A stretch of 64,000 nt of DNA, taken from positions 1 to 64,000 of the forward strand of contig NZ_JAIQDG010000020.1 of the NCBI RefSeq assembly GCF_020037125.1. Reading direction: 5' to 3'. Source of the DNA: Myxococcus sp. RHSTA-1-4. Lineage in GTDB: Bacteria; Myxococcota; Myxococcia; Myxococcales; Myxococcaceae. Both the position numbers and the translations under genes were made by a program. The notes under the pieces were generated by a model, which was not told where the DNA came from, ran no database searches, and saw only the letters and a program-made list of their open reading frames with translations. Of this stretch, positions 19,287 to 28,040 are shown in pieces (position 1 is the first letter of the stretch; each line of letters opens with the position of its first letter).

Positions 19287-20051
19287 ATGGCTGGAAGGCG
19301 CTGCCGCACATGGCTGATGGCTGTCACGCTGGGCCTCGCGGGAAATGCGATGGCCTGGGGGCCGGACTCGTCGGAGGAGTGCCTCGCCGGGCCGCAGGTC
19401 GCCCTGAGCTCCGGCATCGGCGCGGGGCTGGGCTACATCTACACGGACGGCGTGTCGCTGGTGACCGGGGAGCCGGAGGACCTGAAGATCACCGACGCTT
19501 CCAGCGTGTCGCTCCCGGTCCTCCTCGAGCTGGGCTACCGCGTGAGCCCCAGGCTCTATCTCGGCGTATGGGGCTCCTACGAGAAGGTGTTCCTGAAGAC
19601 GAGCGACAAGTCCTGCCCGGAGGGCTTCGATTGCTCGTCCTGGCAGTGGCGCTTCGGACCGGAGGTCCAGTACCACTTCTCACCCGGCGCGGGCTTCGAC
19701 CCCTGGGTGGGGCTCGGCGTGGGCCTGGAGATTGCCCGGACCGACCTGGACGGCGAGCTGGAAGTCCCCGTGCCCGGCGTGGGCACGGTGCCGGCCGGCG
19801 CCGAGGTGAGCCTCACCGACCGGGGCCCGACCTACGCCCGGCTGACCGTCGGAGGCGACGCGAGGCTCACCCGGGGCGTGTTCCTGGGCCCCATCCTCAC
19901 CGTCTCCATCGGCAGCTACACGGTGCACACGGGTGAGCAGACGGTGACGCTGCCCGGCCTCCCCGCCCAGACGGGCCCCGTGCCTCCGGCGGACGACGGC
20001 TTCCACGCGCTGTTCACGCTGGGCGTCCGCGTCGCCTGGCTCCCGCTCTGA
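19287..20051 (+). CDS. Outer-membrane beta-barrel-like protein
   Basis: The protein has 254 residues with a signal peptide (TWLMAVTLGLAGNAMA). The mature part consists of alternating polar and hydrophobic strands with Gly/aromatic turns (LELGYRVSPRLYLGVWGSY, WRFGPEVQYHFSPG, PWVGLGVGLEI) and a hydrophobic C-terminal strand ending VAWLPL. Two Cys pairs may form disulfides. This fits small OmpA/OmpW-like barrels of myxobacteria. AAGGGGA lies 7 nt before the ATG at 19287, favouring it over 19206. It is convergent with the kinase gene, 7 bp away. Confidence 0.75.
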   Translation: MAGRRCRTWLMAVTLGLAGNAMAWGPDSSEECLAGPQVALSSGIGAGLGYIYTDGVSLVTGEPEDLKITDASSVSLPVLLELGYRVSPRLYLGVWGSYEKVFLKTSDKSCPEGFDCSSWQWRFGPEVQYHFSPGAGFDPWVGLGVGLEIARTDLDGELEVPVPGVGTVPAGAEVSLTDRGPTYARLTVGGDARLTRGVFLGPILTVSIGSYTVHTGEQTVTLPGLPAQTGPVPPADDGFHALFTLGVRVAWLPL

Positions 20052-20058
20052 GCGCGCC

Positions 20059-22473
20059 CTACTCCGCGCCCCCGGCCACCTTGCGCTGGGGACGGGACTC
20101 CAGCACGCCGCGCACCTTGAGGTCGTCGAACGTGCACTCCAGGTTCCGGCACCCCAGCGCCACCTTGCCCACGCGGTCTTCCAGGCCGGGCAGCAGCTTG
20201 CGCGCGAAGCGCTGGTTGTTGAGGAACGCCTCCACCAGCACGCCATTCTTCGCGCGCTGCATCCGCAGGCCCACCAGATAGGGGCCGTGCTTGGGCAGCG
20301 GCATCTCGTCCTCGACGAGGTTGTCCGTGTCCAGCGCGCTGTTGCCCACCACCTCCTGGCCGTCCTCCGTGAAGTAGCGCCAGGCCAGCCGCATCCCCGC
20401 CTCGGGGATGGCGAAGGCGGACACCTGCAGGTCCTTGATGCGCAGGGCCAGCTCGCCGTAGTGCTGCGCGTCGGGCTCCTCGGGGTACTGCTTCCCTAGC
20501 GGCTTCACGTCCATCACCACGTCCGCCCGGAAGTCATTCGTGGAGAAGTAGCGGTGCGCCACGTAGGCGCGCGGCACCAGCCGCTTCCCGTTCGTCTCCT
20601 TGCCGCCCTGCACCGCGCGGAGCTGCCCGTCCACCAGCGTCCACTGGCCGCTGTGGACGTTGAGCTCCTCCTCGCCCTTGTCGAAGCCCACCTCGAAGCG
20701 CGACGCGCCTCCCGGCTTCGCCGGCTCCACCAGGTTCACCGAGGTGAACACCTCGCCGTAGGTATTCGGCGGCCACTGCTTCTCACCGGCCCGCACCGTC
20801 ACGCCCTGGGTACCGATGACGACCTTGTCGCCCTTGCCCACGTGCACGCTCACCGGCCCCACGAGCCACTGCACCGCGATGCCCAGCAGCGCCAGCCCGC
20901 CCACCACCGACAGGCCCGCGCGAGCCCGCCGCCAGCCCGCCTTCACCCGGCGAGACAGGTTGCTGGCCGGACGCGCGGCCGCGGGCACCACCCGCCCCTC
21001 CACGTCGCCCTGCGACAGCCCCGGTGCGGACGTGGCCGAAACCATCGCCTCCAGCTCCGCGGCCAGCTCGCCCGCGCGCGCGTAGCGTGCCTCCGGCTCC
21101 GTCTCCAGCAGCCGCTCCACCACCGCGTCCACGCGCGGGTCCAGCCCCGGCACCTTCGCGGACGGCAGCTTGAAGCGCCCCAGCGGCAGCTCGCCGGTGA
21201 GCACCTCGTACAGCATGACGCCGAGGGAGAAGAGGTCCGCGCGCCCGTCCACGTTCTTCGCGTCGCGCCGCTGCTCCGGGGCCATGTAGTTCAGCGTGCC
21301 CATGGCCACCGCCGTCGCGGTGAGCTGCAGGCGCGAGTCCTGCGCGCGGATGCCCGCCAGCCCGAAGTCCGCCACCTTCACGTGGCCGCGCCCGTCCAGC
21401 AGGATGTTCTCCGGCTTCAGGTCGCGGTGGATGATGCCCTTGTCGTGCGCGCATTCGATGGCGCGCGCCACCGCCAGGAGGATCTTCAGCCCCCGCTCCG
21501 GCGTGAGCCCGGCCGACATCGCCTCGCGCAGCGAGCGGCCCTCCACGTACTCCATGACGAAGAAGTAGTGCTCGCCCGCGACGCCCCGGTCGATGATCTG
21601 GATGATGTGCGGGTGGTTGAGGGCGGCCAGCGCGGTGGCCTCCTTCTCGAACCGGGTGACGAACTCCGGGTCCTTCGCCAGCCGCGGCGGCAGGAGCTTC
21701 ACCGCCACCGTGCGCCCCAGGGACTGCTGCCGCGCGAGCCACACCTCGCCCATGCCGCCCCGGCCCAGCATCTCCATCAACTCGAAGCCCGGCAGGTCCA
21801 CCTTCCCGCCCGTGACGAAGGTGCTCAGGTCGTGGTCGCCCAGGTCCGAGTTCGCGCTCCCCTTCCCCGTCTTCGCGGAGGAGCGCACCACCGTGGGCTC
21901 CACCGGCGCTTCACGCCCCACCACGTCGGAGGGCAGCGCCACCCCGCTCGTCGCGTCGGAGGGGGCCGCCACGCCCGGAAGCGGCACGGCGCTCGGCGGG
22001 AAGGACTCGTCATCGGCCCGCGAATCGGCCTCCTCCGGCCCCGCCACGCCGGAGCCCTGGGCCGGCGTGGGGCGGACCGCGGACACCCCGATGCCCTGCA
22101 CGGACACGCCGGAGCCGGCGGGCGCGGGCCGGGAGGCGGCTCCCTGGCCCTGCGCGGACACGAAGGTGCCCTCCGGGGCCCCGCCCGGTACCACCGTCAC
22201 GTTGTTCCCCAGCCCACGGGAGGCCTCGTGCGAGGACATGCTGGAAGTACCAACACCGGAGCCCGCCGGAGGTGACACCCCCACGCGCGAATTCCTGTCG
22301 AAAACGCCGCTGGCGCCCGGCACCACCGTGTTCCGCGAGCCCACGGCCGACGGCGTGTCACCACGGCGCACCTCGAACCGGATGCCGCAACGGCAGGTCG
22401 CCTTCTGCCCGGTGACGTACACCCGGATGTCGTGCTGCGTCCCACAGTTGGGACAGGCCTGCGTCGTCATCAT
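20059..22473 (-). CDS. Zinc-ribbon Ser/Thr kinase with extracytoplasmic lectin-like domain
   Basis: This 804-residue protein starts with a zinc-ribbon (Cys7, Cys10, Cys27, Cys29), followed by a ~190-residue disordered Ser/Pro/Gly linker. The kinase domain at 230-490 carries Lys259, HRDLKPEN at 349-356 and DFG at 369-371. A transmembrane helix follows (LSVVGGLALLGIAVQWLVG), and the C-terminus (FEVGFDKGEEELNVHSGQWTLVDGQLRA..., ending LECTFDDLKV) resembles a concanavalin-like/DUF1080-type jelly roll, probably facing the periplasm. Its ATG overlaps the cyclase stop as ATGA, so the two are translationally coupled. It is probably an active signalling kinase sensing an envelope ligand. Confidence 0.9.
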   Translation of the reverse strand: MMTTQACPNCGTQHDIRVYVTGQKATCRCGIRFEVRRGDTPSAVGSRNTVVPGASGVFDRNSRVGVSPPAGSGVGTSSMSSHEASRGLGNNVTVVPGGAPEGTFVSAQGQGAASRPAPAGSGVSVQGIGVSAVRPTPAQGSGVAGPEEADSRADDESFPPSAVPLPGVAAPSDATSGVALPSDVVGREAPVEPTVVRSSAKTGKGSANSDLGDHDLSTFVTGGKVDLPGFELMEMLGRGGMGEVWLARQQSLGRTVAVKLLPPRLAKDPEFVTRFEKEATALAALNHPHIIQIIDRGVAGEHYFFVMEYVEGRSLREAMSAGLTPERGLKILLAVARAIECAHDKGIIHRDLKPENILLDGRGHVKVADFGLAGIRAQDSRLQLTATAVAMGTLNYMAPEQRRDAKNVDGRADLFSLGVMLYEVLTGELPLGRFKLPSAKVPGLDPRVDAVVERLLETEPEARYARAGELAAELEAMVSATSAPGLSQGDVEGRVVPAAARPASNLSRRVKAGWRRARAGLSVVGGLALLGIAVQWLVGPVSVHVGKGDKVVIGTQGVTVRAGEKQWPPNTYGEVFTSVNLVEPAKPGGASRFEVGFDKGEEELNVHSGQWTLVDGQLRAVQGGKETNGKRLVPRAYVAHRYFSTNDFRADVVMDVKPLGKQYPEEPDAQHYGELALRIKDLQVSAFAIPEAGMRLAWRYFTEDGQEVVGNSALDTDNLVEDEMPLPKHGPYLVGLRMQRAKNGVLVEAFLNNQRFARKLLPGLEDRVGKVALGCRNLECTFDDLKVRGVLESRPQRKVAGGAE

Positions 22474-24131
22474 GCGCGGCGCGGGGAGGCGGCGGTGGAG
22501 TACTCCAGCCCATGGATGCGGTACGTCGGAACGGCCTTCTCCTTCCCCTTCACCTGCATGGCCGGCAGCTCCTCCACGTCGAAGCCGTGCCCCGCCTTGC
22601 GCACCGTCGTCTCCGAGGCCAGCACCTCGCCGCTCTTCGCCAGCCCGCACAGCCGCGACGCCGTGTTCACCGTGTCGCCGATGGCCGTGAACTCGTGCCG
22701 CTCGGCGCTGCCCATGTACCCGACGACGGCCTGGCCCGTGTTGACGCCGATGCCCACTTCAATCGGCATCTTGCCCGCGTCCACGCGCGCCCGGTTCATG
22801 GCCACCACCGCGTCCTGCATCTCCAGCGCCGCGCGCAGGGCCCGCGCCGCGTCGTCCGGGTGGGACAGCGGCGGGCCCCACACGGCCATGACACAGTCGC
22901 CGATGAACTTGTCCAGGTTCCCCTCGTAGCGGAACACCACGTCCGCCATCGCGGAGAAGAAGGTGTTGAGCATGGACACCACTTCCTGCGGCGGATCGCT
23001 CTCCGAGAGGGTGGTGAAGCCGCGGATGTCCGCGAAGAGGCAGCTCACCTCCGCCAGCCGGCTCTGCGCCAGGTCCTCCGTCTCGCCGGCAATCACCGCG
23101 TCCGCCACCGCCTTGGACAGGAAGCGGCTCAGCTCGGCGCGCGTCACCGCCTCGGCGCGGATCTGCTCGGCCAGGGACGCGTTCTCCAGGGCGATGCCCG
23201 CCTGCGCGGCGATGCCGGAGAGGATGGTCAGGTCCTTCTCCGAGAAGGCGTTGATCTGCTGCCGGCTGTCCAGGAACAGCACCGCCTGGATCTTCTCCTT
23301 CACCATCAGCGGCACCGCCATGGCGGAGCGGATGCCCTGCGCCACGATGCTCTCCGCCGCGGAGAAGCGCTCGTCGATGATGGCGTCCGCCGTCAGCACC
23401 GCCTTGCGCGTCTCCACCACGCGCTTGAGCACGGTGTCGGACAGCATGACGTTGACGGCCTTGCCCGAGCGGTGGTGCACCGCCGCGGGGATGAACTGGC
23501 CGTCGTCCGCCACCTTCAGGATGACGCCATGGTCCGCCGCCAGGAGCTGGAAGGCCACCTTGAGAATCTGCTCGAACAGCCCCGTCTGGTTGCCCTGGAG
23601 GCTCACCTGCCGGTGGAACTCGTGGGCGATGCGCAGCTTCTCGTAGTCGCGGCGCAGCGCGTCCACGTCCGTCACCATGTCCGCGGGGCGGAAGTTCTGC
23701 GGCACCTGGTCCATCTGCGCCAGGAAGGCGGGCATGGACACCGACTGCGCCACCACCGTCACACCGGGCGCGGTGGGCGCGCTGTGGTTCACCGCCGGCT
23801 CGCCGCTGTGGAAGATGAGCCGCGAGGAGCCCAGGGCAATCTCGTCCCCGTCCCGCAGCTTCAGCTCCTTCACCCGCCGGCCGTTGACGAACGTGCCGTT
23901 GGAGGAGCCCAGGTCCTTGAGGACGAAGTCCTTGCCCACGCGCTCGATGAGTGCGTGCTCCTTGGAGACCTCCCGGTCCACCAGCCGGAGCGTATTGGAC
24001 GGATGCCGGCCCAGGGACGTCGTCGGTCCCAGGGGGAATTCTCCCAGGCTGCCGTCCGCGAAGCGCCCGGTCAGGCGGGGGCCGCGGATCTGCCCGGGTT
24101 TCGGAGCGAATGGGGCGGGGGCCTGAGTCAC
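22470..24131 (-). CDS. FHA-GAF class III adenylate/guanylate cyclase
   Basis: About 553 residues. An FHA domain near 20-110 (LGRHPSNTLRL, DLGSSNGTFVNGRRV) would bind phosphothreonine. A GAF domain spans about 165-325. A class III nucleotide cyclase domain near 350-520 has FADIRGFTTLSE with the metal Asp, KFIGDCVMAVWG, GIGVNTG and GDTVNTASR. The GTG at 24131 has GAGGA 7 nt upstream; the longer frame to 24230 is not family-like. The downstream kinase begins within its stop codon, suggesting that the kinase or its targets are read by the FHA domain while the cyclase makes cAMP or cGMP. Confidence 0.93.
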   Translation of the reverse strand: MTQAPAPFAPKPGQIRGPRLTGRFADGSLGEFPLGPTTSLGRHPSNTLRLVDREVSKEHALIERVGKDFVLKDLGSSNGTFVNGRRVKELKLRDGDEIALGSSRLIFHSGEPAVNHSAPTAPGVTVVAQSVSMPAFLAQMDQVPQNFRPADMVTDVDALRRDYEKLRIAHEFHRQVSLQGNQTGLFEQILKVAFQLLAADHGVILKVADDGQFIPAAVHHRSGKAVNVMLSDTVLKRVVETRKAVLTADAIIDERFSAAESIVAQGIRSAMAVPLMVKEKIQAVLFLDSRQQINAFSEKDLTILSGIAAQAGIALENASLAEQIRAEAVTRAELSRFLSKAVADAVIAGETEDLAQSRLAEVSCLFADIRGFTTLSESDPPQEVVSMLNTFFSAMADVVFRYEGNLDKFIGDCVMAVWGPPLSHPDDAARALRAALEMQDAVVAMNRARVDAGKMPIEVGIGVNTGQAVVGYMGSAERHEFTAIGDTVNTASRLCGLAKSGEVLASETTVRKAGHGFDVEELPAMQVKGKEKAVPTYRIHGLEYSTAASPRRA

Positions 24132-24259
24132 GCGCGAGTCCTCACCGGCCCGGACAGTATCAGAGCCGCTCGAAACCGGGGAACGCTCGACGCCCTCCCC
24201 CCCTCCCAGCCAACATCCGGAGGCCTGCACGGCCGGTCAGCGTCCCGCCGCCCGGACCC

Positions 24260-25189
24260 TCAGTGCTCCCGCAGGCTCCCCCGGCCCCCCTTCGGGCCCC
24301 CCGTCCGGATCGCCAGCCCGAAGGAGGGAAAGAGGGTGACGCCTCCCAGCTCCCGCTCGGCACCGAACAGGTTGGGCTTGCAGATGACGTACCCCCCTGT
24401 CAGCTCCGCGAAGACGTGGACGTACCGGTAGCCCAGGGCCACCCCCAGGGTACTGCCCACGAAGTGGCTGTTGACGGTGGCCGGAAGCGAGGCGTCGAAG
24501 CCCGTCACGGGCTTGCCCTCCTGGGAGTAGTCGACCAGCCGCTCGTCCAGCCGGGTGCGGCTGAAGACGTACTTGGGCGCCCCGTACAGCTTGAAGATGT
24601 CCCCGAAGTCCGCGCTGACGTACAGGGGCACCTCCACGTCGTAGCGGCTGAAGTCGCCCATCTGGACCACCTCCAGCACGTCCAGGACGGGGCTGGAGAA
24701 GAAGTGACGCGCCGCGCCCAGGCCCAGGGCCACGTCGTAGGAGCGCTGCCCGGGCTCCATCCGCCCCCCGCCGGCGTCCCCGCCATGGAGCAGCAGCACC
24801 TTGGCGTCCGCCCTCAGGGAGATGCCGCTGTAGCGAAGCCCCACGTCCACCCGGTCCACCACCCCCACCCGCACCATCAGCTCCGGGTTGACGCCCGGCG
24901 GGGCCACCATCAGCGCCACGCCCGCCGTGAGGAGCCGCTGCTGGGCCTCCTCGTCCAGTGTGTATGGCCGGTCCTCCTCGATGGCGTCCCTCGCCTCCTC
25001 GCCCTGCTCGATGCCGGTGTCCACCACCCGGACCAGGTTGCCCACGGGGAGGTAGACCCCCATCCCCCCCGTCACCTGCACCTGCCCGGGCGCCAGCGTC
25101 CGGGCCGTCTGCATGGTGGACAGCGTCGTGGCACAGCCAGGGCCCAGGACGAGGCCCAGGAAGAGCAGTGGGACGGGAAGAAGCCGCAT
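24260..25189 (-). CDS. Lipoprotein, beta-rich, unknown function
   Basis: This 309-residue protein has a signal peptide ending in a lipobox (LGPGC, Cys19). The mature part has repeated amphipathic strands (MVRVGVVDRVDVGLRYSG, YDVALGLGAARHFFSS, LGVALGYRYVHVFAELTGGY) suggestive of a small barrel or a barrel-associated lipoprotein at the outer membrane. No family name is recognised. It is divergent from truD with a 70-bp shared promoter gap. Confidence 0.75.
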   Translation of the reverse strand: MRLLPVPLLFLGLVLGPGCATTLSTMQTARTLAPGQVQVTGGMGVYLPVGNLVRVVDTGIEQGEEARDAIEEDRPYTLDEEAQQRLLTAGVALMVAPPGVNPELMVRVGVVDRVDVGLRYSGISLRADAKVLLLHGGDAGGGRMEPGQRSYDVALGLGAARHFFSSPVLDVLEVVQMGDFSRYDVEVPLYVSADFGDIFKLYGAPKYVFSRTRLDERLVDYSQEGKPVTGFDASLPATVNSHFVGSTLGVALGYRYVHVFAELTGGYVICKPNLFGAERELGGVTLFPSFGLAIRTGGPKGGRGSLREH

Positions 25190-25259
25190 GGCGCCGGACG
25201 TTAGTCCGTTTCTGGCGCTCGCGCTTCAATCCGCGGGCCCACGCTGCTAAGGGGGGCAC

Positions 25260-26849
25260 GTGAGAATCAAACAGAAGCCCGAAGACTTCTCCGTCAAGGA
25301 GTCCTACCGTTTCGACGAGGTCGCGAGCGGACGCCACCGCGTCTACCTCATGGACAAGCAGAAGCTGTCCACGTTCGACGCGGTGACCCGGCTGAGGGAC
25401 GCCTTCGGGCTCAAGCCCGGCTCCATCAGCTACTGCGGCCTCAAGGACAAGCAGGGCCGCACCGAGCAGATCATCGCCGTGGACGGCGCGGACGTGGACA
25501 TGCAGGAGCCCGACCTGCGCCTGAAGTACCTGGGCCGCACGGACAAGCCCCTGTCCGCCGCCAACATCACCTCCAACCGCTTCTCCGTCACCGTGCGCGC
25601 AATGAGCCCGGCGTCGCTGGGGCCCCTCAACGTCGCCACCGCCGAGGTCAACCGCCTGGGCGTGGTGAACTACTTCGACAGCCAGCGCTTCGGCTCGCTG
25701 AAGCACGGCCAGGGCTTCATCGCCAAGGACCTCATCCGCGGTGACTTCGAGGCCGCGCTGCACAACTACATGGCCGCGCCCTCGGAGCTGGACCGCACCG
25801 AGGACGCCAAGGTGAAGGCCTTCTGGCGCGACAACTGGGGCCGATGGAACTCGCGCGTCCCCTTCGAGGGCACGCGCAAGTACCACCGCATCCTCAAGTC
25901 CCTGCGCGAGGAGCCGAAGGACTTCGTCCGTGCCTTCATGCAGATCGACTCGGATTACCGGGCGATGCTGCTCTTCACCTACCAGAGCTACCTCTGGAAC
26001 GAGGGCGTCCGGCGCTACCTCCAGCTCCTCCTGCCGCGCGAGCACCTCTTCCCCCTGCGCTACCAGGCCGGCACGCTGCTGTTCCACCGGGACGCCAGCC
26101 CGGAGGTGCTGCGCACCCTGCGCGACGCCACCTTCCCCCTGCTCGCCCCCGACACCACCTTCACGGACCCGAAGGTGGAGGAGGCCATGACGTGGGTGCT
26201 GGGCCGCGAGAAGCTGAAGCTGGCGGACCTGCGCATCGAGGAGGAGCCGCGCAGGCTCTTCTTCAAGCACGAGGAGCGGCCGCTGCTCGTCTTCCCGCAC
26301 AAGCTCGTCATCGGCCGCACCCAGCAGGACGAGCTCAACCGCGGCTCCGTGAAGGTCAACGTCGCCTTCACCCTGCCGCCGGGCGCCTACGCCACCCTCG
26401 TCATCAAGCGCCTCTTCCACTTCGAGTACGCCGAGGACACCGCGGAGACCATCCGCGCCTCTCAGCGCCCGCGCTTCGTGGCTGCCGAGCAGGCCGGCCG
26501 CGAGGACCACGAGGAGCGGGGCACCAGTGGAGCCCGCCGCCGGGCGCCCGTGGGTCGTGAGGAGCGCGGAGGCCGTGAGGAGCGCGGAGGCCGTGAGGAG
26601 CGCGGACGCCGTGAGGAGCGCGGAGGCCGTGAGGAGCGCGGACGCCGTGAGGAGCGCGCCCCCGAGGCGCCCGCCCGCCACCGCTCGCTGGCCCGGCAGG
26701 CCGCCCCGGCCGCCCAGCGCCCGGAGGCCCCTCCGGAGCCCGTGGGCTTCCGCGAGCGGCAGCGCCAGCGCAAGGCGGCGAAGGAAGTCGCCCGAGCGGA
26801 GTCAGCCGCCAAGCGGGCGGCCAAGGCCTCGAAATCACGGAAGAAATAG
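25260..26849 (+). CDS. truD: tRNA pseudouridine-13 synthase TruD with repeat tail
   Basis: The protein has 529 residues; E. coli TruD has about 349. It makes pseudouridine 13 in tRNA. The catalytic Asp63 is in CGLKDKQGRTEQ, preceded by the family opening KQKPEDFSVKE, and NYFDSQRFGSLKHG is the second family motif. The core ends near residue 400. The rest is a charged, Arg/Glu/Ala-rich tail with six hexapeptide repeats (REERGG or REERGR) and a Lys/Ala-rich end, probably disordered and RNA-binding. The start is a GTG at 25260. Confidence 0.93.
   Translation: MRIKQKPEDFSVKESYRFDEVASGRHRVYLMDKQKLSTFDAVTRLRDAFGLKPGSISYCGLKDKQGRTEQIIAVDGADVDMQEPDLRLKYLGRTDKPLSAANITSNRFSVTVRAMSPASLGPLNVATAEVNRLGVVNYFDSQRFGSLKHGQGFIAKDLIRGDFEAALHNYMAAPSELDRTEDAKVKAFWRDNWGRWNSRVPFEGTRKYHRILKSLREEPKDFVRAFMQIDSDYRAMLLFTYQSYLWNEGVRRYLQLLLPREHLFPLRYQAGTLLFHRDASPEVLRTLRDATFPLLAPDTTFTDPKVEEAMTWVLGREKLKLADLRIEEEPRRLFFKHEERPLLVFPHKLVIGRTQQDELNRGSVKVNVAFTLPPGAYATLVIKRLFHFEYAEDTAETIRASQRPRFVAAEQAGREDHEERGTSGARRRAPVGREERGGREERGGREERGRREERGGREERGRREERAPEAPARHRSLARQAAPAAQRPEAPPEPVGFRERQRQRKAAKEVARAESAAKRAAKASKSRKK
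26556..26663 (+). repeat. Six tandem 18-bp coding repeats in truD
   Basis: Unit CGTGAGGAGCGCGGAGGC is repeated six times with few changes. It is in frame within the truD tail and encodes REERGG/REERGR. The near-identity at DNA level suggests recent slippage expansion, so copy number may differ between strains. Confidence 0.9.
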
Positions 26850-26900
26850 AGATGTCACGGCCGGACGCAATGGGCGGACGGGCACGCCGTAGGGCAAGGC

Positions 26901-27533
26901 GTGAACGCTCTTGCCCTCGACGACGCTCCCGGGTCGCTCGCCCTCGCCATCGGGATGCTGATGGCTGAAGAGGCCCCCCCGCTCCCCTGGAAGGCGGACG
27001 TGCAGGCCGCTCGCCGCGGCGATCCGTCCGCCTTCGAGTCCCTCGTGCGCAGCGTGCAGCGCCCGGTGTACGGCCTGGCCCTGCGGCTGCTCCAGCGCGA
27101 GGCGGAGGCCGCGGAGGTGGCGCAGGAGGCCCTGCTGCGCGCCTACCAGAACCTCCACCGCTATGACGACTCGCGCCCGTTCGACCTCTGGGTGCTGGCG
27201 ATCACACGCAACCTCTGCCTGGACCTGCTCCGCCGCCGCACCAAGGTGAAGACGGAGGAGCTGGAGCCCATGAAGGAGGTCCTCCCCAGCGGCGACGCGT
27301 CGCAGGAGGATTGCGCCATCGCCACGCAGGAGCGGCAGTCGCTCGAGGAGGCGATGGCCACCCTGTCCGCCGAGGACCGGGAGGTTCTCGCGCTCTACTA
27401 CGTCCAGAAGCGCACGACGAAGGAGATTGCCCAGGTCATGGGCTGCGCTCCCGGCACCATCATGGCCCGGCTGTTCCGCGCGCGGGAGAAGCTGCGCAAG
27501 AAGATGACCCCCACCGAGGAGGCTCCCCGATGA
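26901..27533 (+). CDS. ECF-type RNA polymerase sigma factor
   Basis: The protein has 210 residues. Region 2 (AFESLVRSVQRPVYGLALRLLQ, AEEVAQEALLRAYQNL-like) and region 4 (LSAEDREVLALYYVQKRTTKEIAQVMGCAPGTIMARLFRAREKLRKK) are intact, and no region 3 is present, as in ECF sigma factors. The frame begins at a GTG at 26901; ATGs at 26955 and 26961 are alternatives. Its stop overlaps the start of the anti-sigma gene (ATGA). It probably directs the envelope-linked operon containing it. Confidence 0.92.
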   Translation: MNALALDDAPGSLALAIGMLMAEEAPPLPWKADVQAARRGDPSAFESLVRSVQRPVYGLALRLLQREAEAAEVAQEALLRAYQNLHRYDDSRPFDLWVLAITRNLCLDLLRRRTKVKTEELEPMKEVLPSGDASQEDCAIATQERQSLEEAMATLSAEDREVLALYYVQKRTTKEIAQVMGCAPGTIMARLFRAREKLRKKMTPTEEAPR

Positions 27534-28033
27534 CGTCGCAACCGTGCCCGGACCTGGAGCTTCTCTTCACGGAGCTGGAGGCCGGCGAGGGCCCCGCCCT
27601 GGACCACGCCGCCGAGTGCGAGGCGTGCAGCGCCGTCCTGGAAGAGCACCGGCTGATGGAGCAGGACCTGTACCGGCTGGCGGATCCGCTCCCGCCCCCC
27701 ACCCTGGTGGCGAGCGTCATGGCGCGCGTGGCCGCCGAGCCCGTACCGCAGCGGCGCGAGGTCTGGTCCGGCGTGGCCATCCTGCTCACCTCGCTCGTGG
27801 GAGGCCTGGGCTACCTGCTGATGAACGACCAGGCGCTCGGCCACCTGGGCACCAGCATCGCCTCCGTCATGGTGGAGGGACCGCAGTTCGTCGATGGCGT
27901 CCTCAGCGGCGCCCACGCGCTGTGGGCCACCGCGGGACTGGCGGTGGCCTGCTTCCTCACGTTCCTCCTCCTGACCTCGCTGTACGGCCTGAAGCGGCTG
28001 GCTGGCGGCATCCCCACTCCTTCCGAAGCCTGA
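27530..28033 (+). CDS. Anti-sigma factor, zinc-finger type, membrane-anchored
   Basis: This 167-residue protein overlaps the sigma gene by 4 nt and has GAGGAGG upstream. The cytoplasmic N-terminus carries an anti-sigma zinc-finger signature (HAAECEACSAVLEEH, i.e. HxxxCxxC). Two hydrophobic helices follow (VAILLTSLVGGLGYLLM and LAVACFLTFLLLTSLYGL). Adjacency and overlap support binding of the upstream ECF factor at the inner membrane and its release by an envelope signal. Confidence 0.85.
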   Translation: MTSQPCPDLELLFTELEAGEGPALDHAAECEACSAVLEEHRLMEQDLYRLADPLPPPTLVASVMARVAAEPVPQRREVWSGVAILLTSLVGGLGYLLMNDQALGHLGTSIASVMVEGPQFVDGVLSGAHALWATAGLAVACFLTFLLLTSLYGLKRLAGGIPTPSEA

Positions 28034-28040
28034 GCGCCCC

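Noticed and set aside
26556-26663. Possible CRISPR-like array
   Set aside because: The repeats are contiguous 18-bp units in frame in truD, with no spacers and no cas genes.
24237-26681. 814-codon minus-strand frame opposite truD and the lipoprotein
   Set aside because: It begins with repeats that are the reverse of the truD repeat and runs antisense to truD; no real protein features.
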